64,000 nucleotides of DNA from CBDDCA01 sp965218205 (GCA_965218205.1 OZ244590.1:620001-684000); one strand, 5' to 3'; shown: positions 44,659 through 55,500, counted from the first letter of the stretch. Program-made: numbers and translations. Notes: a model not told the origin generated them from the sequence alone.

Positions 44659-44662
44659 GTAC

Positions 44663-44678
44663 AAAAAATAGGTATTTT
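44663..44678 (+). repeat. 16-bp direct repeat, right flank of the IS
   Basis: AAAAAATAGGTATTTT, the partner of 43432-43447. The -35 box of the following lipoprotein gene begins five bases after it. Confidence 0.65.
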
Positions 44679-44682
44679 AGTA

Positions 44683-44711
44683 TTGCTATTTTTCTTTTTT
44701 CTTTGTATAAT
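44683..44711 (+). promoter_or_regulatory. Promoter of the 17-module lipoprotein gene
   Basis: TTGCTA (44683-44688), 17 bases, TATAAT (44706-44711). The leader has a small hairpin (TTAAGC-GTTAA-GCTTAA) just before the SD AAGGAG. The IS end lies immediately upstream, so any upstream control sites would now be 1.2 kb away. Confidence 0.65.
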
Positions 44712-44761
44712 AATTTATCAGTATGAAAACTTAAGCGTTAAGCTTAAAAAAGGAGATAAGT

Positions 44762-47700
44762 ATGAAAAAAAATCATATTGTTATATTACAATTTATTATT
44801 TTTAGTGTTTTTATTATTTTGATAAGTGCCTGTGAAGCTAATACTTCGACTGGCTCAAGTGGTGGGGATGATGTACTATCCTCTGCGACTGCATCAGCAG
44901 AAGTAAAAGATATTACATATAAAACTATCAACAGAAGTATTGTATTATCGTGGACAGCTCCCACGCTTAGTGCTAGCCATAAAAGTAAAGATGGCAAAGC
45001 ACTCACAAAGGCAGATATATCGTATAAGGTTTTTATAGTAGAGAAGGGGGCAAAAAGCCGAACAGTAGCGAATATTATAGCATTAGATAAAGCACCCCTA
45101 AAGGTAAGAAAAGGAATAACAACGATAAATATAGATAATCGTAAACTTGATACCACCTATGAAATAGTAGTACAGGCAGTCAATGCAACGGACACAACAA
45201 AAGTCTCTACAGGAATGAGAGTAGAAGTGACTGTCCTAAACCCATCAACTACCCCTGCAGACGCCCGCAATGTTAGGGGAAGTCCAACCGATACGAGTGC
45301 AAGAATAACATGGCAAGAGCCAACGCTTGATGATAGCCACAAGAAAGCAGATGGAACGCAACTCACAACGGCAGATCTATCGTATAAGGTATATCATGTA
45401 GCAAAGGGAATAGACGCCCGAACAGTAGCGAATATTATAATTGCAGACACGAACCCGCTGGAAGTAGCAAAGGGAACGACAACAAGTGCAAATATAACTA
45501 ATCTTACTCCTAATACCACCTATGAAATAGTAGTACAAGCAGTAAATTCCACCGATACCACAAAAGTCTCTACAGGTATACGAATAGAAGTAACTACCCT
45601 TGTAAATAATCAAGCCACTGCACCAGCAGAGGCACGCAGTGTTAGAGGAAGCTCAGCTGATGACAGTGTAGCGGTATCATGGCAAGAACCAGCACTTACA
45701 AGCAGTCACAAGAAAGCAGATGGACAAGCACTCACAACGGCAGATGTGTTTTACAAAGTATACCGAGTAGTAAAGGGAGCAGAGAGCAGAACAATAGCAG
45801 AGATTAAAGCAGCAGACATAACCCCGTTGGAAGTAACAAAGGGAACAACAAGCACAACTATAAACAATCTTACTGGAAGTACCACCTATGAAATAGTAGT
45901 ACAAGCAGTAAATTCCACTGATTCTGCAAAAGCCTCCACAGGCAAACGAATAGAAGTAACTACCACGAACCCCGCCACCGCACCAGCAGAGGCAAGCAGT
46001 GTTGCAGGAAGCCCAACCGATACGAGTGCAAGAATAACATGGCAAGCGCCAACGCTTACAAGCAATCATAAGAAAGCAAACGGACAAAGACTCACAACGG
46101 CAGATGTATCTTACAAAGTGTATCGGGTAGCAAAGGGAAGCGATGCCCGAACAATAGCAGAGATTAAAACAGCAGACACAACCCCGCTAGCAGTAGCAAA
46201 GGGAACAACAAGTACAAATATAACCAATCTTAAGCTTAATACCACCTATGAAATAGTAGTACAAGCAGTCAATTCCACCGATACTACAAAAGTTTCTACA
46301 GGCAAACGAATAGAAGTAACTACCCTTGCAAATAATCACGCAACAGCACCAGCAGAGGCAAGCAGTGTTGCAGGAAGCCCAGCCGATGACAGTGTAGCGG
46401 TATCATGGCAAGCACCAAATCTTACAAGCAGTCACAAGAAAGCAAATGGAACACAACTCACAACGGCAGAGGTATTTTACAAAGTATACCGAGTAGTAAA
46501 GGGAGCAAAGAGCAAAACAGTAGCAGAGATTAAAGCAGCAGATAATAACCCGCAGGAAGTAGCAAAGGGAACAACAAGCACAAGTATAAATAATCTTACA
46601 GGGAGTACTACCTATGAAATGGTAGTACAAGCAGTCAATTCTACTGACCCCACAAAAGCCTCTACAGGAGTAAGAATAGAAGTAACTACCACGAACCCCG
46701 CCACCGCACCAGCAGAGGCAGGCAGTGTTACCGCAGGCAGCTCTACCGATACGAGTGCAAGAATAACATGGCAAGTCCCAACGCTTGATGATAGTCACAA
46801 GAAAGCAAACGGACAGGCACTCACAAAGGCAGATGTGTCTTACAAAGTATATCGGGTAGCAAAGGGAAGCAATGCCCGAACAATAGCAGAGATTAAAACA
46901 GCGGATAATAATCCGATAGCAGTAGCAAAGGGAGCAAGAAGCACAAATATAACTAATCTTACTCCTAATACCACCTATGAAATAGTAGTACAAGCAGTCA
47001 ATTCCACCGATACAACAAAAGTCTCTACAGGCAAACGAATAGAAGTAACTACCACGAACCCCGCCACCGCACCAGCAGAGGTAAGCAGTGTTGCAGGAAG
47101 CTCAACCGATACGAGTGTAGAGGTATCATGGCAAGCTCCAGCACTTACAAGCAGTCACAAAAAAACAAACGGACAAAGATTAACAATATTAGATGTATCG
47201 TACAAAGTGTATCGGGTAGCAAAAGGAAGTGATGCCCGAACAATAGCAGAGATTAAAACAGCAGATACAACCCCGCTAGCAGTAGCAAAAGGTACAACAA
47301 ATATCACTATAACTAATCTTAAGCCTACTACCACCTATGAAATAGTAGTACAAGCAGTCAATTCCACCGATACCACAAAAGTCTCTACAGGCATACGAAT
47401 AGAAGTAACTACCCTTGCAACTAATCATGCCACTGCACCAGCAGAGGCAAGCAGTGTTGCAGGAAGCCCAACCGATACAAGTGTAGGGGTATCATGGACA
47501 GCCCCAACGCTTGATGATAGTCACAAGAAAGCAAACGGACAAGCACTCACAACGGCAGAGGTATCGTACAAAGTATACCGAGTAGCAAAGGGAAATGATG
47601 CCCGAACAATAGCAGAGATTAAAACAGCAGACAAGATCCCGCTAGCAGTAGCAAAGGGTACAACAAATATCACTATAACTAATCTTAAGCCTACTACCAC

Positions 47701-50700
47701 CTATGAGATAGTAGTACAAGCAGTCAATTCTACTGATATGACAAAAGTCTCTACAGGCATACGAACGGAAGTTTCTACCCTTGCAAATAATCAAGCCACC
47801 GCACCAGCAGAGGCACGCAGTGTTAGAGGAAGCCCAGCTGATGACAGTGTAGGGGTATCATGGACAGCCCCAACGCTTGATGATAGTCACAAGAAAGCAA
47901 ACGGACAAGCACTCACAACGGCAGAGGTATCGTACAAAGTATACCGAGTAGCAAAAGGAAGTGATGCCCGAACAATAGCAGAGATTAAAACAGCAGACGT
48001 GACCCCACTATCAGTAGGAAAAGGAACAACAAGCACAACTATAAATAATCTTATTGGAAGTACTACCTATGAAATAGTAGTACAAGCAGTCAATTCCACC
48101 GATACCACAAAAGTCTCTACAGGCAAACGAATAGAAGTAACTACTACGAACCCCGCCACCGCACCAGCGGATGCCCGCAATGTTAGGGGAAGCCCAGCTG
48201 ATACGAGTGCAAGAATAACATGGCAAGAGCCAGCACTTACAAGCAGTCACAAGAAAGCAAACGGACAAAGGCTTGCAACGGCAGATATATCGTATAAAGT
48301 ATATTGGGTAGCAAAAGGAAAGAATGATCGAACAGTAGCAGAGATTAAAGCAGCAGACCTGACCCCGCTAGCAGTAGCAAAGGGAACAACAAGCACAAGT
48401 ATAACTAATCTTATACCTATTACCACCTATGAAATAGTAGTACAGGCAGTTAATACAACAGATATAACAAAAGTCTCTCCAGGAGCGAGAATAGAAGTGA
48501 CTACCACGAACTCAGCAACTGCACCGCCAGAGGCAAGCTTTGTTGTAGGAGGCCTAAACGATGATGGAAGTGTAGATGTATCATGGCAAGAGCCAGCACT
48601 TACAAGTAGTCACAAGAAAGCAAACGGACAAAGGCTCACAACAGCAGATGTATCTTACAAAGTGTATCGGGTAGAAAAGATATCGTTTTTCCGCCGAAGA
48701 ACAATAGCAGAGATTAAGACAGCAGATAATAACCCGCTAGCAGTAGCAAAAGGAACAACAAGTATAAATATAACTAATCTTAAGCCTAATGTTACCTATG
48801 AAATAGTAGTACAAGCAATCAATTCTACCGATACCACAAAAGTCTCTACAGGAGTAAGAGCAGAAGTAACTGTCACTAATCATGCCACTGCACCGCCAGA
48901 CACACGTGGTGTAAACATACTCAAAACCGATACCAGTGTAATACTATACTTGACAGTCTTGCCTACAGATAGCCATAAGAAGAGAAACGGACAAAGGCTC
49001 ACAACGGCAGATATATCGTATAAAGTATACCGAGTAGTAAAGGGAAAGAACGCCCGAACACTAGCACAGATTAAAGCAGCAGATCCGAACCCGCAGGAAG
49101 TAGCAAAGGGAACAACAAATATCACTATAACTAATCTTACAGAAAATACCACTTATGAAATAGTAGTGCAATCAGTCAATGCAACGGATACCACAAAAGT
49201 CTCTACAGGCAAACGAATAGAAGTAACTACCACTAATTACGCTACCCCACCAGCAGAAGCCCGTAGTGTTACAGGAAGCCCAACCGATGACAGTATAACG
49301 GTATTATGGATAGCTCCAACACTTGATGATAGTCACAAAAAAACAGACGGACAAGCACTTACAGCGGCAGATGTATCTTACAAAGTGTATCGGGTAGTAA
49401 AGGGAGCAAAGAACCGAACAGTAGCAGAGATTAAAGCAGCAGACCTGACCCCGCTAGCAGTAGCAAAAGGAACAACAAGCACAAGTATAACTAATCTTGC
49501 TGGAAGTACCACCTATGAAATAGTATTACAAGCAGTCAATTCCACTGCCTCCACAAAAGTCTCTACAGGAGTAAGAATAGAAAAAACTACCACTAACCCT
49601 GCAAACGCACCACCAGAGGCAAGTAGTTTTATAAGAAGTTCTACCGATACAAGTATGGGATTATCATGGGATATATCGCTTAGAGCGAGCCACAAGAAGA
49701 CAAACGGACAAAGACTCACAAAGGCAGATGTGTCGTACAAAGTATATTATGTAGCAAAAGGAAGGAATGCCCGAACAGTAGCAGAGATTAAAACAGCAGA
49801 TAATAACCCGATAGCAATAACAAAGGGAACAACAAGTACAAATATAACTAATCTTAGCCCTGCCACCACCTATGAAATAGTAGTACAAGCAATCAATTCC
49901 ACTGATCTTACAAAGACCTCTACAGGCATGCGAATAGAAATAACTACTACGAACCAAGCCTCCGTACCAGCAGAGCCTCGCAGTGTGACCGCAGGAAGTA
50001 CTACTGGTACAAGTACAACTATATCATGGACAGCCCCAGCACTTACAATCAGTCACAAAAAAGCAGACGGAACACAACTCACATCATCAGATATATCTTA
50101 CAAAGTATATCAAGTAGCAAAAGGAAGTAATGCCCGAACAATAGCACAGATTAAAACAGCAGACAGGACCCCGCTAACAGTAGCAAAGGGAACAACAAGT
50201 ATAAATATAGCCAATCTTACCCCTTATACCACCTATGAAATAGTAGTACAAGCAGTTAATTCTACCAATACCACAAAAACCTCTACAGGAATAAGAAAAG
50301 AAGTTACTACCTTATCCCTTGCAACACCACCACCAGAGGCAGGCTTTATTACACCACGATCTTTCTCTACATATATAAGAATGTCATGGTATGCCCCTGA
50401 CAACTTTGACTTTACAAGCAGCCACAAGAAAGCAGACGGAACACAACTCACAACATCAGATGTATCTTACAAAATATATCGAGTAGCAAAAGGAAGTAAT
50501 GCCCGAACAATAGCACAGATTAAAACAGCAGACAGGAGTCCGATAGCAGTAAAGGGAACAGAAGGTGTAACCTCTGTAGTAGGTACTATATTCAATAAAG
50601 ATATAACTAATCTTTTTGGAAATACCACCTATGAAATAGTAGTGCAAACAGTCAATGCAACTGACCCCACAAGAGTCTCTACAGGCACACGAATAGAAGT

Positions 50701-51079
50701 TACTACTTTATCCGCTGGAACCCCACCAGATAGCCCCTCATGGCGCAGTGTTAAAGTAAGTCCAGCCAGGACCAGTACACTGGTATCATGGAAGGCTGCA
50801 CCGATTACACACCTTCACAGGAAAGCAGATGGAACGCAACTCACAGCGGCAGATGTATCTTACAAAGTATATCGGGTAGTAAGAGGAAAGCATGCAAAAA
50901 GTATAGCACAGGTTAAAGCAGAAGATAAGAACCCGCTAGTAGTAGCAAAGGGAACAAGTGTAAATATAACTAATCTTAAGCCTGATACCTTCTATGCAAT
51001 AGTAATACAAGCAGTCAATTCCACTGACCCTACAAAAGTCTCGGTAGGTATATATAGAGAATTTACGACTACTCGATAA
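44762..51079 (+). CDS. Giant lipoprotein of 17 FN3-like modules
   Basis: 2105 residues. Lipoprotein signal at the N-terminus: basic KKNH, hydrophobic IVILQFIIFSVFIILISAC with lipobox ISAC at about 20-24. The rest is 17 tandem modules of about 115-125 residues with the pattern SWxAPxL--SHKKADGxxLTTAD, YKVYRVAKG, RTIAEIKTAD and NLT--TTYEIVVQAVNSTD. Fibronectin type III-like fold expected. No C-terminal anchor or DUF285 repeats. SD AAAAAAGGAG, ATG start; no homopolymer, so it is ON. Modules near-identical at DNA level. Related modules occur once or twice in the two DUF285 lipoproteins. Likely outer-surface adhesin-like; not proven. Confidence 0.85.
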   Translation: MKKNHIVILQFIIFSVFIILISACEANTSTGSSGGDDVLSSATASAEVKDITYKTINRSIVLSWTAPTLSASHKSKDGKALTKADISYKVFIVEKGAKSRTVANIIALDKAPLKVRKGITTINIDNRKLDTTYEIVVQAVNATDTTKVSTGMRVEVTVLNPSTTPADARNVRGSPTDTSARITWQEPTLDDSHKKADGTQLTTADLSYKVYHVAKGIDARTVANIIIADTNPLEVAKGTTTSANITNLTPNTTYEIVVQAVNSTDTTKVSTGIRIEVTTLVNNQATAPAEARSVRGSSADDSVAVSWQEPALTSSHKKADGQALTTADVFYKVYRVVKGAESRTIAEIKAADITPLEVTKGTTSTTINNLTGSTTYEIVVQAVNSTDSAKASTGKRIEVTTTNPATAPAEASSVAGSPTDTSARITWQAPTLTSNHKKANGQRLTTADVSYKVYRVAKGSDARTIAEIKTADTTPLAVAKGTTSTNITNLKLNTTYEIVVQAVNSTDTTKVSTGKRIEVTTLANNHATAPAEASSVAGSPADDSVAVSWQAPNLTSSHKKANGTQLTTAEVFYKVYRVVKGAKSKTVAEIKAADNNPQEVAKGTTSTSINNLTGSTTYEMVVQAVNSTDPTKASTGVRIEVTTTNPATAPAEAGSVTAGSSTDTSARITWQVPTLDDSHKKANGQALTKADVSYKVYRVAKGSNARTIAEIKTADNNPIAVAKGARSTNITNLTPNTTYEIVVQAVNSTDTTKVSTGKRIEVTTTNPATAPAEVSSVAGSSTDTSVEVSWQAPALTSSHKKTNGQRLTILDVSYKVYRVAKGSDARTIAEIKTADTTPLAVAKGTTNITITNLKPTTTYEIVVQAVNSTDTTKVSTGIRIEVTTLATNHATAPAEASSVAGSPTDTSVGVSWTAPTLDDSHKKANGQALTTAEVSYKVYRVAKGNDARTIAEIKTADKIPLAVAKGTTNITITNLKPTTTYEIVVQAVNSTDMTKVSTGIRTEVSTLANNQATAPAEARSVRGSPADDSVGVSWTAPTLDDSHKKANGQALTTAEVSYKVYRVAKGSDARTIAEIKTADVTPLSVGKGTTSTTINNLIGSTTYEIVVQAVNSTDTTKVSTGKRIEVTTTNPATAPADARNVRGSPADTSARITWQEPALTSSHKKANGQRLATADISYKVYWVAKGKNDRTVAEIKAADLTPLAVAKGTTSTSITNLIPITTYEIVVQAVNTTDITKVSPGARIEVTTTNSATAPPEASFVVGGLNDDGSVDVSWQEPALTSSHKKANGQRLTTADVSYKVYRVEKISFFRRRTIAEIKTADNNPLAVAKGTTSINITNLKPNVTYEIVVQAINSTDTTKVSTGVRAEVTVTNHATAPPDTRGVNILKTDTSVILYLTVLPTDSHKKRNGQRLTTADISYKVYRVVKGKNARTLAQIKAADPNPQEVAKGTTNITITNLTENTTYEIVVQSVNATDTTKVSTGKRIEVTTTNYATPPAEARSVTGSPTDDSITVLWIAPTLDDSHKKTDGQALTAADVSYKVYRVVKGAKNRTVAEIKAADLTPLAVAKGTTSTSITNLAGSTTYEIVLQAVNSTASTKVSTGVRIEKTTTNPANAPPEASSFIRSSTDTSMGLSWDISLRASHKKTNGQRLTKADVSYKVYYVAKGRNARTVAEIKTADNNPIAITKGTTSTNITNLSPATTYEIVVQAINSTDLTKTSTGMRIEITTTNQASVPAEPRSVTAGSTTGTSTTISWTAPALTISHKKADGTQLTSSDISYKVYQVAKGSNARTIAQIKTADRTPLTVAKGTTSINIANLTPYTTYEIVVQAVNSTNTTKTSTGIRKEVTTLSLATPPPEAGFITPRSFSTYIRMSWYAPDNFDFTSSHKKADGTQLTTSDVSYKIYRVAKGSNARTIAQIKTADRSPIAVKGTEGVTSVVGTIFNKDITNLFGNTTYEIVVQTVNATDPTRVSTGTRIEVTTLSAGTPPDSPSWRSVKVSPARTSTLVSWKAAPITHLHRKADGTQLTAADVSYKVYRVVRGKHAKSIAQVKAEDKNPLVVAKGTSVNITNLKPDTFYAIVIQAVNSTDPTKVSVGIYREFTTTR
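44895..51075 (+). repeat. Array of 17 FN3-encoding units, about 350-380 bp each
   Basis: Repeats recur with near-identical DNA, for example ACCTATGAAATAGTAGTACA and GTCTCTACAGGCAAACGAAT in most units. The first and last three units diverge more than the central ones, a usual sign of ongoing exchange in the middle of an array. Confidence 0.85.
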
Positions 51080-51116
51080 TTAGTAAGGAGAGTAATAAGC
51101 TGATATAGTATAAGTT

Positions 51117-51167
51117 GTAGGGATGAGAAATATAAAACCTTGTTTTTTATTCATTAGTCATCCCTAC
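51117..51167 (+). terminator. Long-loop stem after the FN3 lipoprotein gene
   Basis: GTAGGGATGA (51117-51126) pairs with TCATCCCTAC (51158-51167) over a 31-base loop. No good U tract follows. It may still mark the 3' end of the transcript. Confidence 0.4.
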
Positions 51168-51234
51168 ACTTTAGTAAGTTTATGTAAGATGAGAAAACTG
51201 TTATTACTATTACAAACTGAGCATATTTGAGAAA

Positions 51235-51287
51235 GGAGTTTTGCCATCTTGTGCATGGATTTTGGGGGATCATACGAGATGGTAAAA
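51235..51287 (+). repeat. Fused IS ends (deleted element)
   Basis: GTTTTGCCATCTTGTG resembles the IS left end, and CATGGATTTTGGGGGATCAT then ACGAGATGGTAAAA is the right end with one mismatch. They are directly joined, as if the interior had been deleted. It lies 17 bases before the -35 of efp. Confidence 0.6.
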
Positions 51288-51304
51288 GTACATTTCTAAT
51301 ATGT

Positions 51305-51333
51305 TTGCTACTAGCAACATGGGTATTTATTAT
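51305..51333 (+). promoter_or_regulatory. Promoter of efp with an overlapping palindrome
   Basis: TTGCTA (51305-51310), 17 bases, TATTAT (51328-51333). The -35 box is the left half of an inverted repeat TTGCTA-C-TAGCAA (51305-51317), which could be an operator or chance. Confidence 0.5.
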
Positions 51334-51367
51334 AGTACACTAAATATAGTGATTGTTGAGGAGGAAT

Positions 51368-51925
51368 ATGAAAGCAGGGCAAATAGAAAAAGGGATGTAT
51401 GTACTTATAAAAGGAGAGCCGTTTGCAGTTGTAGAACGTGAGTTTGTAAATCCAGGAAAAGGAGCAGCCTTTGTGCGTTGCAAACTGAAAGGGCTTAATA
51501 ATGGACAGGTATTACGAGAAACACTGAAAACACAGGATACTGTAGAAGAAGCAAATATTGAGTATAAAAATACACAGTATCTCTATAAAGACGAAAGTCA
51601 GATATATGTAATGGAACAAGATACATATGAGCAATACGCATTATCTCTTACAGGGTTGGAAAATAAGGTGTATTTTTTGAAAGAAGGGGAGATGTATCAG
51701 ATTATCTTATTTGATGGAAACCCTATTGATATTATTTTACCTCCTAAAGTAGTGATGAAAGTCGTGTATGCTCCCGAAGCATTGAAAGGAGATACAGCTA
51801 CATCAGTAAATAAAACTATTGAATGCGAGTCAGGGCTTACTCTTCGTGCACCAGGATTTATCAAAGAAAATGAACATATTCTTGTTAATACAGAAACTAT
51901 GGAATATGTAGAAAGGGCAAACTAA
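51368..51925 (+). CDS. efp: Elongation factor P
   Basis: Relieves ribosome stalling at consecutive prolines. 185 residues from the ATG at 51368 (SD GAGGAGG). Three beta-barrel domains; the modified loop is NPGKGAAFVRCKL with a Lys at the usual tip (about residue 34), so lysine-type modification is possible. C-terminal GLTLRAPGFIKENEHILVNT is typical. Two bases before ribA and probably co-transcribed. Confidence 0.96.
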   Translation: MKAGQIEKGMYVLIKGEPFAVVEREFVNPGKGAAFVRCKLKGLNNGQVLRETLKTQDTVEEANIEYKNTQYLYKDESQIYVMEQDTYEQYALSLTGLENKVYFLKEGEMYQIILFDGNPIDIILPPKVVMKVVYAPEALKGDTATSVNKTIECESGLTLRAPGFIKENEHILVNTETMEYVERAN

Positions 51926-51926
51926 G

Positions 51927-52547
51927 TTGTCTATGAAACATACGCTCTCTATTATTGATCATTCTTTTGTGGAACTTCCGACTAGCTTTGGAGCATTTAT
52001 TGCCCATGCCTATTTAGATTCGGAAGCACAAGAACACTTAGTGTTGGTAAAAGGGGATCTGTCTAGTAATATGCTATGTCGTGTACATTCGGAATGTCTT
52101 ACTGGGAATGTATTTTTTTCTCAAAAGTGTGACTGTGCAGATCAGTTAGCATTAGGACTTGAAGCTATCAATAAAGAAGGAAAAGGTATCTTTATGTACC
52201 TGCGTCAAGAGGGACGTGGTATTGGTTTGGTAGAAAAAATAAAAGCCTACGCTTTGCAACAACAAGGCTATGATACCTATGATGCAAATACTAAGCTAGG
52301 CCACGAACCTGATGCACGCGATTATTACATTGCCTATCTTATTCTACGTGATTTAAGCATAAACAGTATTCGGCTTTTAAGTAATAATCCTGATAAAGCT
52401 ACACAGTTATCTCAATATGGTATAGAGGTACATGAACGTGTCTCTTTAATGACCCGTAATGTTAGTTCTGAAAACCGTGAGTATTTGCGTGTAAAGGCAG
52501 AAAAATTTCAGCATGATATTGATACTATGCTCCTAAAAGAAGAGTAA
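51927..52547 (+). CDS. ribA: GTP cyclohydrolase II
   Basis: First step of riboflavin synthesis: opens the imidazole ring of GTP. 206 residues, a stand-alone enzyme without a fused RibB. Zinc cysteines in VHSECLTGNVFFSQKCDCAD, catalytic YLRQEGRGIGL, and LGHEPDARDY. AAAGGG ten bases upstream favours the TTG at 51927; the ATG at 51933 is an alternative. No other rib genes here. Follows efp by one base. Confidence 0.94.
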   Translation: MSMKHTLSIIDHSFVELPTSFGAFIAHAYLDSEAQEHLVLVKGDLSSNMLCRVHSECLTGNVFFSQKCDCADQLALGLEAINKEGKGIFMYLRQEGRGIGLVEKIKAYALQQQGYDTYDANTKLGHEPDARDYYIAYLILRDLSINSIRLLSNNPDKATQLSQYGIEVHERVSLMTRNVSSENREYLRVKAEKFQHDIDTMLLKEE

Positions 52548-52583
52548 TAGAAAATACATAGTAAGAGATAAGGAGTTTTTATA

Positions 52584-55500
52584 GTGAATTTTTCACGAAC
52601 ACTAGGAAATATATCATTACAATATTATCATGCTATTACCATTGTTCGATTAGCATGTGCATTTTTGGGGATATGGGTTTTTTTTACTCTTCCTCGCGAA
52701 CAATATCCAAATATCCCGTTGTATTATGCACATATTGTTGTGCCATATCCTGGTGCAGATGTAGTGTTAGTAGAAGAGGAAGTTACTACAAAATTGGAAA
52801 ATGCCTTAAAAGGATTAGAACATATTCAAAGGGTAAACTCATTTGTTTCTCCTGGCTTCAATTTTACTCATATAGCATATAAGCAGCAAATATCAAAAGC
52901 AGAATTTCAAGATGCGATACATAGCTTAAAAAATACTGTGTTATCAATAGACTTTGCTCCTAATGTAGGGCAGCTATTTGTTGATGATTTTTCTTATGCA
53001 GATTTTTCTAGTGTCATTACAGTGATATTGCAATCAAATGATACGCAAGATGCTTATTTTCAAGAGATGTTGATGAAGCATGCTAAGGAGCTATTATATA
53101 CATTGCAAAATACAGAAGGGGTGCTAAAAGTATCGACTAAAGGTTACTATTCAAAAGTAGTGCAGGTACAAATGCATAGAGAAAACATGACAAAATATGG
53201 TGGAATCAGTAGTGCCGAAGTTCGTAATGCTATTCAAAAACAGATGGCAGTTATTCCTGCTGGAGTATTGAAGAACCAGAGTGCTGTAGAAACAGGTATA
53301 AACGATAATGAAGATACATCGTTTGCTTTTCAGCTAAAAACTGATACTTGGGTGAAGAATATACAAGACATTGAAAATATTGTTGTGCGTCAAGCTCCAG
53401 TTCTCATACGAGTAAAGGATATTGCTACAGTACAGTTTGCATTTGATGACAGCTCTGAGCTAGTACATTACAATGGAAAAGCTGCTGCTGTTTTTAAGAT
53501 ACATAAGCAAACAAATGCAGATTCAATACAATTAGTGGATACTATAAAAACACAGTTATCACGATATAAAGACACCATAGGCAGTGATATTTCTCTCTCT
53601 TATTTTGCTGATACAACTTCTTATATATCTAATACAATGAATACACTTATCAGTAATGCTTTTGTAGGACTTATTCTTGTATTTGTTATTATGTGGATCT
53701 TTTTAGGGATAAAATCGGCATTGATAGTGAGTATACAAATTCCTCTTACATTTACATCAAGTTTTCTTGTATTGAAGATGATGGGGATTACACTCAATGG
53801 AGCAACGTTATTTGCTCTTGTATTGGTGCTTGGTATGGTGGTGGATCATAGTATAGTAGTACTGGAAAGTATCTTGTATAATCGTAATCACCGTCATATA
53901 CATAAAAAAGAGGCTATTATTTTAGGGTTAGGAGAAATGGTAGGGCCAATACTCACTGCCTATTTTACTACTGTAGCTGCGTTTGTTCCATTATCTTTTA
54001 TGCCCGGTATTATAGGAGATTTTCTCTATCCTGTTCCTATTACGATAATAGTTGTGTTAAGTTTTTCTGTCTTGACTGCTTTATTGGTAGTTCCTCCACA
54101 GTATATGAATCTCATAGGAAGTGATGCTAAAAAAGATTTTGCTTTTATTGTATGGTGTCAGAATGTGCTAGGCAGAGTACTTTCTGTACTTATAAGACAT
54201 CGTGTTGTATCAGGTATAGGATTTATTGTTATTATTGGGATGAGCATATCAGTATTTTTCTTTACTCCTGTGAGTTTGTATGATACTGAAGAAGATAAGG
54301 TACTGCTTATTGATGTAGCAATGCCTCATGGCTATATGCTTGAACAAACTACAAATACGCTTACTGCTATAGAAAAAGAATTGTTGCTCTTACAGTCAGA
54401 AGGGTTAATTGAAGGGGTTATCAGTATTATTGGAAATATTGATCCAGATTATGTAGAAGGCATTAAAGTACAAACTACGAGTGATATGCAGTTTCAAGTT
54501 CAGGTTGCAGGAGCGGTAAATGAAATTTCGCAGCGCTTAGATGTTGTAACTCTTCGTGTACAAGAGATTTTGTCTTCTATTCAAGGAACAAAGTCGGTGC
54601 GTATTCGTAAACAAAGGACAGGGCCTCCTTTACCAGCTCCTATTGAGTTTAAGCTGTTGAGTACAGATAGTGAAGCATTGGAAGAGGCGTACACTGCAGT
54701 GATGGAGAAATTATCCAGTTATGATACTGTGCAGAATATTCGGAGTAATCGTAATGAAAAAAATAAGGAGTACATTGTTCAAGTAGATAAAGATGCTGTA
54801 CAAGACTATGGGCTTAGTGTTGCTCAGGTAGGAACAGAATTACGGTATTTCTTTGCAAATGAACCTGTAAGTACACTTATTACTGATGATAATAGAAGCT
54901 ATGATCTGTATTTTGGTTTTTTTGGAAACGAAACATTGAGTAAGGATACTATTGATGATATACAGTTTATAAATCAAAACAATACGTTTGTGTCATTTTC
55001 AGATATTGCTCAATTAGAAGAAACTTTTGGTGATAGCTATATAGAACGTGAAAATGGCAAAAGAATACTGAGGATACAGGCCGATGTTACACAACAGCAG
55101 GATATTCAAATAATTGAAAGTGAAATTATGGATTATTTTGATGAGTATATTTCAAATACTGATGCTATAGTTACATTAAAATCTGAAGGAGAGTTTGAAG
55201 AATTTTCTTCTTTGTTAGGTGATATTATATTACTCTTTTTTATTGGTATTGTTATCATATATGTAGTGCTTACCTTAGATTTCAAAAGTTATTTGCAACC
55301 ATTTCTTATTATGATGACAATTCTTTCTACTGCAGTGGGTATTAGTATATATCTACTGATGAGTCAGACTTCTCTTTCTATTATCATACTGTATTCCTTT
55401 CTTGCTATTATGGGGATTACTGTGGATGGGGCTATTGTATTGATAAATACAAGCAATCGTTTGGTAGAAAGAGGAACACATTATTTAGAAGCAATTAAAA

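Larger units (their letters stand above)
43448..44662 (-). mobile_element. IS481-like insertion sequence
   Basis: A complete element of about 1.2 kb with one transposase gene. Imperfect terminal inverted repeats of about 26 bp: left 43452-43477 (GTTTTACCGTTTCGTGTGAA, CCCTTTT) and right 44631-44658 (TTTTGGGGGTTCATACGAGA, TGGTAAAA). Flanked by a 16-bp direct repeat. The right end abuts the promoter of the 17-module lipoprotein gene. Related solo ends occur at 3774, 43338 and 51235-51287. Confidence 0.8.

Noticed and set aside
44762..51079. Tandem repeats as a possible CRISPR array
   Set aside because: The repeats are about 350 bp, coding and contiguous, with no short repeat-spacer pattern and no cas genes.
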